DNA of 64,000 nucleotides from Agathobaculum sp. NTUH-O15-33 (GCF_033193315.1 NZ_CP136187.1:992001-1056000); one strand, 5' to 3'. Positions 34,189-42,487 are shown, counted from the first letter of the stretch. Translations and numbers: made by a program. Notes: generated by a model not told the origin, from the letters alone.

Positions 34189-36069
34189 ATGCAGGGCTAT
34201 CGGCGGCAAAACGAGCTGCTAGCGGATTATTTGGCGCTGTTTCAGGCGCTGGATGAAGCGCCCGAAGCGGGGCGGGAGCTCCAAGCGGCGTACGAGCAGA
34301 TTTGTGCGTACCAGCAGGCGGCGGACCCGTCGCTTCCGCTGATTCGGCTGCGTGAAGCGGCGGGGCTTTCGGAGGAGCTGTTTTTCACCGTGGTTTGCGC
34401 GCTGTGTATGGAGCTGGACGGCGGTCTGCGGCTTTCCCACCGGCTGCGGTATGGGTGCGATCCGGATATAAACGGCGCGCTGACGCTGTATTCGCGCCTG
34501 CGTACGGTCGATTTCGGCGCGGCGCGCCAATTCGCGCCCGATATGCAGGCGTATCGCCTGCTGTTCGCTCCGCCGGAACGGCAGGGCTGGTGGCTGGATG
34601 CGCCGCTTCGGCTGAAAAGCGCGGTCGCAGCGCTGCTGATAACCGGGGCGGTCCCGGTGATAGATGGCTGCGCGCCGCAGCCGCTTGAAGCGCCGCCTTG
34701 CGCCGCGGTACAGCGGGCGGCGCTGGAAGAAGTGCGGGCAAAGCTGGACGCGCCGGTCGTGTATATCTCCGGCCCGCCCGGCTCCGGCAAACGCACGCTG
34801 CTGCACCGCGCGTGCGCCGCGCGCGGCGAACCGCTTATCTTGGCGGACCTCAATCAAATCGCGCCGGAGGGGGAGGACGAAACCGGCAGCCTGCTTGTAC
34901 TGAGCGGCGTGATGAAAAACGCGGTGCTCGGAATATCGGCGGGGGCGGAACGCGCATCGTTTCAGGATCGTTTGCGGCGGCTTGCGCGGCGTTGGCGGGT
35001 GCGCTGCGCGGTGCTGTGCGAGGAAGGCGAAGCGCTGCCGCTGGACATGGAAGCGCCGGTGGTCGCGGTGCCCTCCTGCCTGACCGCGGAAGAGAGCGCC
35101 GAGGCTTGGGCATGGTGTTTCCCGTTCTGGCCCGGCGCGACCGCGCGTGCGTTCGGCATGCGCCACCGCTACTCGATCGGACGGCTGACCGCACAGGCGC
35201 GGCGCGCGCAGCGTGCGGCAGCGGGGCGGGATGTCGGTCCGTCTTTGGTGCAGCGGCACATGAGCATGCGCAGCGGAGCGGGCTTTACGGTACAGCGCCC
35301 GCCCGAGGGCGCGAAAACCACGGACTGGATCGGGGAACAATCCGTTTGCAGCGAACTGCGGCTGCTGGCGTTTGAAGCCGCCGGGTGGCAAAGCCTGCGC
35401 GCGCAATGGGGCGTGGAGCAGTCCGGCAGCACGGTCTTTCTGTTTCATGGGCCGTCGGGCACGGGCAAGACCTTTGCGGCTTCGCTGCTGGCAGCGGAAG
35501 CGGGCCTGCCGATGATGACCGTGGATCTTTCACAGGTAGAGGATAAGTATGTCGGTGAAACGGAAAAGCATTTAAACGTAATTTTTCAAACGGCGGAGGC
35601 CGATCACTGTCTGCTGTTCATCGACGAAGCGGACGCGCTTTTTGCTAAACGGACGGAGGTTGCGTCCTCAAACGACCGCTTCGCCAATCTGTCCACCGCC
35701 TATTTACTGCAGCGATTGGAGCAGTATCAAGGGGTCGCCGTGCTTGCGACCAATCTGCTGCAAAATTTTGACGATGCGTTCGCGCGCCGTTTGCAGGCGG
35801 TCGTCCGTTTCTCCATGCCGGACGAAGCGCACCGCGCGCTGCTTTGGCGGCGGTATCTGCCCGCGGGAAGGCAGGCTGCGGATGTAGATTGCCAAAAGCT
35901 CGCGTCTTTAGCCTCGCTCAGCCCCGCCCGCATCCGCTCCGCGGCCGGTCTGGCGGCAATTCTCGCCGCGCAGGAGGGGGCGGGACAAATCAGCTGGGCG
36001 CACGCCGCGGCCGCGCTCGATCTGGAGCTCCGCAAAACCGGCGGTGGGCTGCCGCCGCAGAATAGGTAA
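34189..36069 (+). CDS. AAA+ ATPase of the injection system (Afp15/Pvc15-like)
   Basis: The 626-residue protein has two ATPase domains. The first has a P-loop GPPGSGKRT near residue 195 but no clear Walker B acidic pair, so it may be inactive. The second is a typical AAA+ module: GPSGTGKT at about 421, LLFIDEADALF with Asp479-Glu480, a sensor-like VLATNLLQNFDDAFARR and arginine-finger candidates after it. The N-terminus is helical. Its Afp/PVC homologues are needed for assembly. It is the last gene, ends 5 bases before a strong terminator, and starts behind aggaggaaagcg. Confidence 0.92.
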   Translation: MQGYRRQNELLADYLALFQALDEAPEAGRELQAAYEQICAYQQAADPSLPLIRLREAAGLSEELFFTVVCALCMELDGGLRLSHRLRYGCDPDINGALTLYSRLRTVDFGAARQFAPDMQAYRLLFAPPERQGWWLDAPLRLKSAVAALLITGAVPVIDGCAPQPLEAPPCAAVQRAALEEVRAKLDAPVVYISGPPGSGKRTLLHRACAARGEPLILADLNQIAPEGEDETGSLLVLSGVMKNAVLGISAGAERASFQDRLRRLARRWRVRCAVLCEEGEALPLDMEAPVVAVPSCLTAEESAEAWAWCFPFWPGATARAFGMRHRYSIGRLTAQARRAQRAAAGRDVGPSLVQRHMSMRSGAGFTVQRPPEGAKTTDWIGEQSVCSELRLLAFEAAGWQSLRAQWGVEQSGSTVFLFHGPSGTGKTFAASLLAAEAGLPMMTVDLSQVEDKYVGETEKHLNVIFQTAEADHCLLFIDEADALFAKRTEVASSNDRFANLSTAYLLQRLEQYQGVAVLATNLLQNFDDAFARRLQAVVRFSMPDEAHRALLWRRYLPAGRQAADVDCQKLASLASLSPARIRSAAGLAAILAAQEGAGQISWAHAAAALDLELRKTGGGLPPQNR

Positions 36070-36074
36070 AAAGC

Positions 36075-36114
36075 AAAGCCAGTACAGCGCCGTGTCGGGC
36101 GCTGTACTGGCTTT
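36075..36114 (+). terminator. Rho-independent terminator of the injection-system operon
   Basis: A 17-bp perfect stem (aaagccagtacagcgcc and complement) has a 6-base loop and a short terminal T-run. It starts 5 bases past the ATPase stop. Confidence 0.92.
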
Positions 36115-36280
36115 CGCTGTTGCGTTCACAACTTACAAGATTCCCACCGTGTGTGGGCGCAGAAAACCGCCGCAGTAGTCGGCAAGGGCAGCGAAGCAAC
36201 GCGCGCCTCGCGTGCGAGAGGCGGCCCTTCAGGTCGGTAATGGCCGCAACACCTTCCTATTTCAGTTCACGCCTGCTCCA
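36115..36280. other. Intergenic sequence before catalase remnant
   Basis: The first part of the 591-base gap between 36115 and 36705 contains no gene I can support. One short open frame (36120-36305) encodes an Arg-rich product without recognisable motifs. The sequence then runs into the manganese-catalase remnant. Confidence 0.4.
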
Positions 36281-36636
36281 AATGCGCTTGCACATCTCGA
36301 AATGATTGCGGCGATTGTTTACCAGCTGACGCGCAACCTGACGCCTGAACAGATCAAGGAAGGCGGCTTCGACGCCTACTTTGTCGACCACACCACCGGC
36401 ATTTACCCGCAGTTCGCATCGGGCACGCCGTGGAGCGTCATGTCGTGCATTTCCAGCGGTTTGGCGACGCTCTCAGAGTCGTTCAAGATAATTTGGACGC
36501 GAAAAACTATTATCCGTTCAATCCGGCTTTCGGCGTTCGTCCCCCTGAAAAACCGTGGACGCCGCCGCAGCCCCGCATGGACGGCGGCGATCTAGTCCCG
36601 CCCGAAATGCAGCCGCCTAAAAATAACGCGAAATAA
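36281..36636 (+). pseudogene. Manganese catalase (CotJC-like) remnant, deleted inside and at the 5' end
   Basis: From about 36287 the + frame reads LAHLEMIAAIVYQLTRNLTP and YPQFASGTPW, the central metal-binding region of manganese catalases. At about 36434 the matching sequence jumps to another frame with HVVHFQRFGDALRVVQDNLD and NYYPFNPAFG, the conserved C-terminal end. The stretch that normally lies between (with the remaining Mn-ligand helices) and the whole N-terminal half are missing. It is a decayed gene with at least one internal deletion. There is no functional product. A terminator follows at 36662. Confidence 0.75.
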
Positions 36637-36661
36637 CGCATAGCCCCCTAGAAAACGATAA

Positions 36662-36701
36662 CCCCATTCTTTGTGCATCGGCGCAAAGAATGGGGCTTTT
36701 T
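36662..36701 (+). terminator. Terminator between catalase remnant and split regulator
   Basis: The 12-bp stem ccccattctttg and its complement has a 10-base loop followed by five T on the + strand. It lies just beyond the end of the leftward regulator fragment and may serve both sides. Confidence 0.85.
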
Positions 36702-36705
36702 GATA

Positions 36706-38428
36706 CTATGGATCCGGTTGCGCGCTGCCGGTATCCCGATCCGGCGGACATGGTTTGTTATCCTGCTGGCACAGCCGCCACAGCGTTGTACGGCTGATGT
36801 CAAAGATTCGCGCGATATCGTCGTTTTTAAAAAAGAATACCGCTTTTAGCAATTCGATGAGCGAGCGAAGCCGAGTCGGATTTTTAAACACATCGGCCAG
36901 TGGGCCGTATTGAGCAAAGATATCTGCAAGCAACTCGTCCCGCCCGATCGCATCGACCAATGCGTTATGCTGCGTAATTGGCCGAGCGTTTGCGTTTTGT
37001 TCCAGAAAAATAGAAAACCGTCGTGCTATGTTGGACAGTTCCTGCGCATTGCCCGGCCAAGAATAGCTGCCAAGAATGGTGTATAGCTTTTTGGGCAGAT
37101 GATAGGGCTTGGAGGGCATCAGCATCATATCCTGCAGCATGTCCTCAAACAAGAGAGGGATATCTTGCGTCCGTTCCCGTAGCGGCGGCAGCCGGAGCGT
37201 TAACCGAGTGAGCAAAAAGTACAGTTCTTCGGGAATGCATTGGCGCAGCCTAGACCATTCCTGCGCATTGACCAGCGTAAGGATGCGGGGGATACCCAAA
37301 ATGGGCTGTATGCCACCCAAACGCAGATACTGTCTGTCCCGCAGGACAAGAGCGAGACTGTGCAAGACGGCTGCCGGCGCATTCCACAACTGCTCGAGTA
37401 CGAGCGTGCCCTCGCGGCTGAGCTCGAACAGGCCGCGGTGCAGTACGGTGCCGCGGTCGTCTTCTCGCCCCATAAGATACTGCATGGCTTGACGATCCGG
37501 AATGACAGAGCAGTTGACTCTGTAGAACGGCGCATCCTGCGCATGGTAATAGGCGTGCATGCAATGCGCAAACATCGACTTGCCCGCACCGGGCTCGCCG
37601 ATGATAACGCACGGATCTTCAAGCTTAGAATATAGCTTGGCCTGTGCGACTACAACGCGCATATTCTCCGAGGACGATCGAATGCTGTCGAAATGATAGC
37701 GGGTCTGCTGCGGCGGATAGACGGCGGGAGGCGGCTGTGTGGACTGGACAATGATCCGCTGCGGCGCCAGTAGGGCCAGCGCACCGACCACCCGGCCATT
37801 CGCTTCGATCTTATGCGACGAGACCTCGACCGGCCGATCGCCGAACATCAGCTTTTGCGTTCGTTTGCCGTTGTGATCGGTCAGCATGGACTGCAACTGC
37901 GCCCAAGGAAAGAGCGCTTGACTGTGCCGGCGGTGGATCTGCTCATGCGGCACGTGCGTCAGCGCTTCGGCGGCAGGGTTGTACAGAATCACCTTGTCCT
38001 TGTCGTTGATGCAAATGATGCCGGTCGGACTGTTTTGCACGATCGCGTGGTAGATCTCCTGCTCGAGCACCGCATAGCGCATATTGATGAGCATGGACCG
38101 GCAGCGCCGGATGGCGTCTTCCACCGTGCTGACGCCGGGATAGAGCAGTACGCTTTCTTTTCCGCAGTTCTGAGCCAAGGATGCGACCTGCGACGCGCCG
38201 ACCACCACTTCCGCATCGGCATGCGACAGCAGAATGGTCAGATCGTAGGTATCCTCATAGATGATATGATCAAACTCAAAATCAAGCAGATTGCGGATGA
38301 TCTGCAGATCGGGCACGCGTACGTGCTGATACGTGAATAGCATCGGCCGTTGACCGATAGCGTGCGCCTTTTTCAGAGCGATTGCATAATCCAGCGGTTG
38401 TATCTGTATTTCAATAAAGTGTTCTTGA
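36706..38428 (-). pseudogene. PrpR-type regulator, C-terminal 573 residues, cut off by the mobile element
   Basis: The frame is open from the element end to a stop at 36706. It reads QEHFIEIQIQPLDYAIALKKA (end of a PrpR-like sensor domain), a PAS domain (SPTGIICINDKDKVILYNPAAEAL), an AAA+ domain with Walker A GEPGAGKS, and a Fis-type helix-turn-helix near the end (DDIARIFDISRTTLWRLCQQ). The AAA+ part lacks the GAFTGA sigma-54 contact motif and has GTLVLEQL in place of the GTLFLDEI-type Walker B. The missing 78 N-terminal residues lie at 62740-62973. Without the joint the fragment has no proper start, so it should be nonfunctional. Confidence 0.88.
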
Positions 38429-38438
38429 CAATGGTATA
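38417..38438. other. Attachment junction, left end of the element
   Basis: The junction reads aagtgttctt-GA-caatgg; host regulator sequence lies to the left of the GA (38427-38428) and element sequence to the right. A GA crossover dinucleotide is also used by the TnpX/TndX large serine recombinases of Tn4451 and Tn5397. Confidence 0.8.
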
Positions 38439-38456
38439 ATGCAAAGTGAGAAAAAA

Positions 38457-39938
38457 TCAAAGTTTCCAATGTATCACAACTTGCTCACTTGTGGCCCGCA
38501 CTTGTGAAACAAGAGTGTCAAGCACCCGGCGCTTGTCGTCAAAGTCAACGGACTCCCAGTCCCGCAGATAGCCGCTTATGCTTTCAACCTGAGAGGAAGA
38601 AACGGAATTAGCGGTAAGGTCGGCCACCAGTTTCGCCTGGGCTTGCCGTTGCCCGTCCAATTCCTCAATGCGGCTGTTTGCGTATTGTAGCAAGGTGGGA
38701 TTTGCGCCGGAAAGCGTATCAAGCAGTTTTTCAATCTCGCTTTCGGTTTTGGCAAGCGCGGCGCGGGCGGCGGTCAGTTTCGGATTGTAGCTTGCAGTTT
38801 TGCCGCCTTTCAGCGTTTGGAATACCCGCATTTTCTTAACCAATTCCTCATACACGGCTTGTTCAAGCACTTGTTTTGTCAGAGTGCCCGCGCCTTGACA
38901 GCCTTTATTTTCCGAGCGTTGTTTACAATGCAGGTATGTAACGCCGTTCGCCGCGTTCTGGCTCGTGAGGGCGTACCCACAACAGCCGCACTTGATTTTC
39001 CCGGCCAGCCATGTATTATGGCACTTGCGCCCATTCTGGAACGTGGTGTTTTGTGACAGCTTGCGCTGGACGGCCAGCCAGAGCCCCGACGGGATGCGGC
39101 CCTTGTGGGGTGCTATGACGAGGATCGGCTCCTCACCCTCCCGGCCCTGATACAAATAGCACCCATAATCACCCGTGAACAGTTCCGGCGGGCTTTCGAT
39201 TTTCACGCCCTGGGCCTTGAAGTATTCGTATATATCCATATCGGCCTGGACGTAAACCGGGTTTCGTAAAAGCTGGCCCAAAAATCCGCGCTTGAGCGTT
39301 TTTCCATACACCAGAATGTTCTGCGTGGTGAAGTACCGGGTAATATCACCGTATGAGCTCTCCGGCTCTGCGTACATTTCAAACATCATTTCAACATAGT
39401 CCATTTCCGCATTTTCCACCAGCTTTTTTGTCTTGATCCCGTCCATGACGATGGGCTCTAGGTCAAAACCGTAAGCCGCCCGGCCCCGCATATAGTAGCC
39501 TTTGGCACACCGGGAATAAAAGGCGTCCGTTACACGCATTTGAATGCTCTCGCGTTCCAGTTGCGCGAACACAATACAGATGTTGAGCATCGCCCGGCCC
39601 ATTGGGGTTGAGGTATCAAACTTTTCCGTGCAGGAAACAAACTCCACATTGTACTGCTTGAATATTTCCATGAGCTTTGCAAAGTCCACTATGGAGCGGC
39701 TGATCCTGTCCAGCTTGTAAACGACTACCCGCTTAATCAGCCCGGCCTTAATATCCCCTAAAAGTCTCTGGAAGTCGGGACGGTCAATGTTTTTGCCCGA
39801 ATATCCTTTGTCTTTATATTCCTTGCCCTCACCGCCTTTTAATTCGTACCGGCAAAATTCAAACTGGCTTTCAATGCTGATACTGTCCTTTTTGTCGATG
39901 GATTGTCTGCCGTAAATCGCGTCTATTCTATTATCCAT
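38457..39938 (-). CDS. Large serine recombinase (TnpX/TndX-type integrase)
   Basis: The 493-residue enzyme excises and integrates the element. The start at 39938 follows aaaaggagctaatt and gives MDNRIDAIYGRQSIDKKDS with the catalytic Ser13 in GRQS; an in-frame start at 39971 is less likely. The N-terminal resolvase domain also has VVVYKLDRISRS and FDTSTPMGRAMLNICIVFAQLERE. A recombinase domain follows (GRAAYGFDL), then a zinc-ribbon (KCGCCGYAL, with later Cys residues in LHCKQRSENKGC) and a C-terminal coiled coil. Length and order are those of the large serine recombinases of clostridial transposons. It lies next to the element end, as usual for this class. Confidence 0.93.
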   Translation of the reverse strand: MDNRIDAIYGRQSIDKKDSISIESQFEFCRYELKGGEGKEYKDKGYSGKNIDRPDFQRLLGDIKAGLIKRVVVYKLDRISRSIVDFAKLMEIFKQYNVEFVSCTEKFDTSTPMGRAMLNICIVFAQLERESIQMRVTDAFYSRCAKGYYMRGRAAYGFDLEPIVMDGIKTKKLVENAEMDYVEMMFEMYAEPESSYGDITRYFTTQNILVYGKTLKRGFLGQLLRNPVYVQADMDIYEYFKAQGVKIESPPELFTGDYGCYLYQGREGEEPILVIAPHKGRIPSGLWLAVQRKLSQNTTFQNGRKCHNTWLAGKIKCGCCGYALTSQNAANGVTYLHCKQRSENKGCQGAGTLTKQVLEQAVYEELVKKMRVFQTLKGGKTASYNPKLTAARAALAKTESEIEKLLDTLSGANPTLLQYANSRIEELDGQRQAQAKLVADLTANSVSSSQVESISGYLRDWESVDFDDKRRVLDTLVSQVRATSEQVVIHWKL

Positions 39939-40027
39939 AATTAGCTCCTTTTCCGTTGGAACAGGAGCCAACCTACAAGTATATTATACCTCTGCCGGCC
40001 CCTTTCAACAAGGATGCCGATGAAAGG

Positions 40028-40210
40028 CTATCCCCGCCGCCCGGTGGCGTACTTGCTGAACACGTCAAAAAGGCTCTGTTCAATTTCCCGTTTGCGCTTA
40101 TCCCGTTCTTTCGGGGGAAGAACGGGGGTCAGGTTTTGAATGGTGATTGTCCGCTCCCCGAAAGCGGCGGTTTTTACTTCACTTTCATATTTCACTTGCG
40201 CCTGCATCAT
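40028..40210 (-). CDS. Small conserved element protein beside the recombinase
   Basis: The 60-residue product (MMQAQVKYESEVKTAAFGER, then LTPVLPPKERDKRKREIEQSLFDVFSKY) is short, charged and helical at its C-terminus. A gggagggattt ribosome-binding site precedes the start; the second Met, three bases on, is an alternative. It lies 89 bases upstream of the recombinase gene on the same strand. Similar small proteins accompany recombinases of clostridial conjugative elements. I know no function; an excision or regulatory partner is possible. Confidence 0.6.
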   Translation of the reverse strand: MMQAQVKYESEVKTAAFGERTITIQNLTPVLPPKERDKRKREIEQSLFDVFSKYATGRRG

Positions 40211-40247
40211 AAAATCCCTCCCATAATCACAGGGCTGTTACACATAC

Positions 40248-40286
40248 GCCGAAAGGCCAGCACCGCATAAGTGCTGGCCTTTCGGC
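40248..40286. terminator. Strong hairpin, possible terminator
   Basis: The perfect 16-bp stem gccgaaaggccagcac and its complement has a 7-base loop. It lies between the small recombinase-side gene and the next leftward gene. The flanking T content is weak, so it may act as a bidirectional block or processing site. Confidence 0.6.
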
Positions 40287-40292
40287 TTGTTC

Positions 40293-40318
40293 CACTTCTG
40301 GACAAAATGTCTCGAAGT
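40293..40318. repeat. Dispersed palindrome copy 1
   Basis: Reads cacttctggacaaaatgt then ctcgaagt; variant right arm (ctcgaagt). Intergenic. Confidence 0.8.
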
Positions 40319-40519
40319 CAATACACGCTTTTCTGATAGTGGGCCTCGGCCTCGCCTGTGGTGGCGTAGTCAAAAACCTCGTGGAGTTCCAACATCACCC
40401 GCTGAATGTCGGCGGGCTTGAAACCACAGTTTTCCATCGCCAGAATGATATAGCCGCGACACGCGCCCTCGCTCCAGTCCCTGGGTAAGCAGGGCCGCCA
40501 GTTCAGGATCGTACTGCAT
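40318..40519 (-). pseudogene. Small element protein, apparent frameshift
   Basis: A start at 40519 with the ribosome-binding site gaggaggttacatc gives MQYDPELAALLTQGL, then runs into a chance reading. Removing one G near 40474 joins it to SEGACRGYIILAMENCGFKPADIQRVMLELHEVFDYATTGEAE, a coherent helical end that stops at 40318. Together they would make about 66 residues. Similar small proteins are common in Tn1549-like elements as far as I recall. Function unknown. Confidence 0.55.
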
Positions 40520-40859
40520 GATGTAACCTCCTCGAAAAATGATAGGAGCACCGCGCTGGTGTTTTTGGCCCGTCATAAGACAGCAAATAGCGGCGCGGCA
40601 CTCCCCGCACAATCGGAACGGTTCAGCCCGGAGGGGACAGCGGCCAGCTTGTCCCAGGTTCGGATCGTGGCCGTGGGATAGCCCGTCCCGCTTGCGGCGC
40701 TGGTGTTTACCGCTCGTCCCTCCGTGGAGAGGAAGTCCCCGCGCACCCGCCGCCCGGCTCCCCGTGTGCTCAGGGCCGCCGCCGTTCCGTTGTGGAGAAA
40801 GAGGTAAAACCTCTTTCTAATAATCAACTGGACTTTCGGGCCCTTTTTCAAGTCTGGAA
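40520..40859. other. 340-base region without a supported gene
   Basis: A leftward open frame (40573-40851) would encode a 92-residue basic protein starting MKKGPKVQLIIRKRFYLFLHNG, but there is no good ribosome-binding site and the C-terminal half has no pattern I can interpret. It may be a small gene or a leader region before the sigma factor stop; I leave it unassigned. Confidence 0.3.
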
Positions 40860-41276
40860 TTAAAAGTTTTTCATATACTTTTTCATGTTCTCCAGTCCGA
40901 GCTTGACGGAAAGGCTCACCGCGTTAATGCTCACGCCCTCGGCGGCGGCAATCTCCCGCAGGGGCTTTCCAAGAATGATATGCGCGTCGATCCTCCGGGC
41001 CTGGGTGTCAGGCAGGGAATTAAGGGCCCGGCACAGGCGCATAAACCGCTCCTTGCGCTCCAGGAGCTCATGGGCCGAGGGCTCAAACTCCACAATGCGG
41101 TTTTCGATGCCGTCCCCCGCATCCAGGGAATAGTTTGCCTTATTGCGCTTTTGCCGCTCATAGTGCCGCTCCTCATACCGCTTGTCGGAGCGGAGCACCG
41201 CCAGCACTTCCTCAGAAACCTCTATGTATTCATCGGTAACGTACCAATAGAAAAACTCACGCAGATTGATGGTCAT
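40860..41276 (-). CDS. Sigma-70-family RNA polymerase sigma factor-like protein of the element
   Basis: The 138-residue protein starts MTINLREFFYWYVTDEYIEV; the ATG at 41276 follows tggaggatgtaaaa. The second half has a sigma region-4-like helix-turn-helix: RLCRALNSLPDTQARRIDAHIILGKPLREIAAAEGVSINAVSLSVKLGLENMKKYM. The N-terminal half (RYEERHYERQKRNKANYS) is the typical conserved segment of the clostridial conjugative-element sigma factors. It probably controls element genes together with the nearby orphan response regulator. Region 2 is not recognisable, so it may act as a region-4-only regulator. Confidence 0.82.
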   Translation of the reverse strand: MTINLREFFYWYVTDEYIEVSEEVLAVLRSDKRYEERHYERQKRNKANYSLDAGDGIENRIVEFEPSAHELLERKERFMRLCRALNSLPDTQARRIDAHIILGKPLREIAAAEGVSINAVSLSVKLGLENMKKYMKNF

Positions 41277-41366
41277 TTTTACATCCTCCATTTTCGATTG
41301 ATTAGGGTTTACGCGGATCGAAAATGGAGAACGGGCGGGGAGCGGCACGCATGGGGAGCCGTCCCG

Positions 41367-41393
41367 CACCTCTGGACATTTTGTCTCGAAGTG
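41367..41393. repeat. Dispersed palindrome copy 2
   Basis: Reads cacctctggacattttgt then ctcgaagtg; variant right arm. Intergenic, upstream of the sigma factor. Confidence 0.8.
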
Positions 41394-41440
41394 GGAGCCT
41401 TGCCGCGATTGCCGCAGAACACGCCCGAAATAAGTCGGAC

Positions 41441-41476
41441 AAAAAAACGCCGCTCTCCCCAGGGGAAAGCGGCGCT
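41441..41476 (-). terminator. Leftward terminator in the sigma-factor upstream region
   Basis: On the minus strand the stem agcgccgctttcccc pairs with an almost perfect complement (one mismatch) and is followed by seven T. Confidence 0.8.
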
Positions 41477-41644
41477 GGCCGATATTAACTCATATTGATT
41501 TTTTCCTTTTGGTTTCCATATTCCGGCCAATTCCAGTGCCTCCCCCCGTTTTGGGGAGAGTATAAAACACTAGATTTTCGGTAGAATTACTGGAGCCTTA
41601 CCACAAAATAACAAATACCGCAGCTTACGGCAGGATATGAGAAA

Positions 41645-41669
41645 AGCCCGGCTATGTTGACAGCCGGGC
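41645..41669 (-). terminator. Terminator after the response regulator
   Basis: The 8-bp GC stem (gcccggct and complement, loop 8) is followed on the minus strand by TTTTC. It lies 16 bases past the response-regulator stop. Confidence 0.75.
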
Positions 41670-41684
41670 CCTAATTGATACAAA

Positions 41685-42398
41685 TTATTCTTTTTTTCGT
41701 TTGGGGTCTACAAAGCGATAGCCCACGCCGCGGACGTTTTCAATGCACTCCCCGCCGTCCAGTTTTTGCCGCAGGCGGCTCACACTAACGGGTATTGCGT
41801 TGGCTTCGTCGCCCACAAAATCGTCGCCCCATACATAGTAGCGCAGTTGTTCATGGGTCAGTACCCTCCCTGCCTGTGAGGACAGCACATACAGCAGATC
41901 AAACTCCCGGCGGGGCAAATCCAATTCCCGCCCATTGTAGACCACGCGGCGGGTAAGGGGATCGATCAACAGGTTTTCAAACGTGACGATGGTATAGCAC
42001 CGCTGGCCGGGCAGGGGCGGAGCGGCGGCGTTATAGCGCCGGAGCAGGGCCTGGGCCCGGAGCAGACACTCCTGGAGCTCCAAAGGCTTTTGTATGAAAT
42101 CATCCGCCCCCATTTCATAAGCCCGCGCCCTGTGCTCAATGCCGCCCTGAAAGGACAGCACCAGGATCGGCATATTTTTCATTTGCCGCATGAACCGGAG
42201 CAGTTGGAGCCCGTCCGTTTCCGACAGGGAGATGTCCAGGATCACAAGCTCGTAGTTATGGCGGGTAAGGCGCTCGATGCCGTCTATCACAGACAGGGTG
42301 TAATAAGCACCGATGCCGTATTCAGTCAAGGCATATTTGATGGCTTTGCAGTTTTTCAAATCGCTATCTATTATCAAAACTCTCTGCTCCGCGTTCAT
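41685..42398 (-). CDS. OmpR/PhoB-type response regulator (orphan)
   Basis: The 237-residue regulator has a receiver domain with the acidic pocket IIDSDL and the phospho-acceptor Asp55 in LVILDISLSETDG, and the conserved Lys in DDFIQKPLEL. A winged-helix DNA-binding domain follows (REFDLLYVLSSQAGRVLTHEQLRYYVWGDD, then VSVSRLRQKLDGGECIENVRGVGYRFV). No histidine kinase is encoded in the element or nearby, so the partner kinase must be elsewhere or phosphorylation is not needed. It sits between the sigma factor and the cargo genes and may control transfer functions. Its AGGAGGGC-type ribosome-binding site is near the start. Confidence 0.9.
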   Translation of the reverse strand: MNAEQRVLIIDSDLKNCKAIKYALTEYGIGAYYTLSVIDGIERLTRHNYELVILDISLSETDGLQLLRFMRQMKNMPILVLSFQGGIEHRARAYEMGADDFIQKPLELQECLLRAQALLRRYNAAAPPLPGQRCYTIVTFENLLIDPLTRRVVYNGRELDLPRREFDLLYVLSSQAGRVLTHEQLRYYVWGDDFVGDEANAIPVSVSRLRQKLDGGECIENVRGVGYRFVDPKRKKE

Positions 42399-42432
42399 AG
42401 AGTAGCCCTCCTTTCTGTTTAATATTCCTGAT

Positions 42433-42458
42433 ACTTCGGGACAAAATGTCCTGAAGTG
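42433..42458. repeat. Dispersed palindrome copy 3
   Basis: Reads acttcgggacaaaatgtc then ctgaagtg; divergent left arm compensated in the right arm, so pairing is kept. Intergenic, next to the response-regulator start. Confidence 0.75.
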
Positions 42459-42487
42459 TTGAGGCTAATGTGGGGAGATTATCCGCC

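Larger units (their letters stand above)
41277..41684. other. Intergenic region with two leftward terminators and a repeat copy
   Basis: The 408-base gap has a copy of the dispersed palindrome (41367-41393), a hairpin ending in seven T on the minus strand (41441-41476) and the response-regulator terminator (41645-41669). I see no gene. The AT-rich part 41480-41640 may hold the sigma-factor promoter. Confidence 0.5.

Noticed and set aside
17669..36069. Prophage interpretation of the contractile gene cluster
   Set aside because: No capsid, portal, terminase, integrase or lysis genes are present, and the cap, ATPase and DUF4280 proteins are characteristic of extracellular injection systems.
36120..36305. 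Short open frame after the injection operon
   Set aside because: It starts by chance before the catalase remnant and encodes an Arg/Ser-rich peptide without conserved features.
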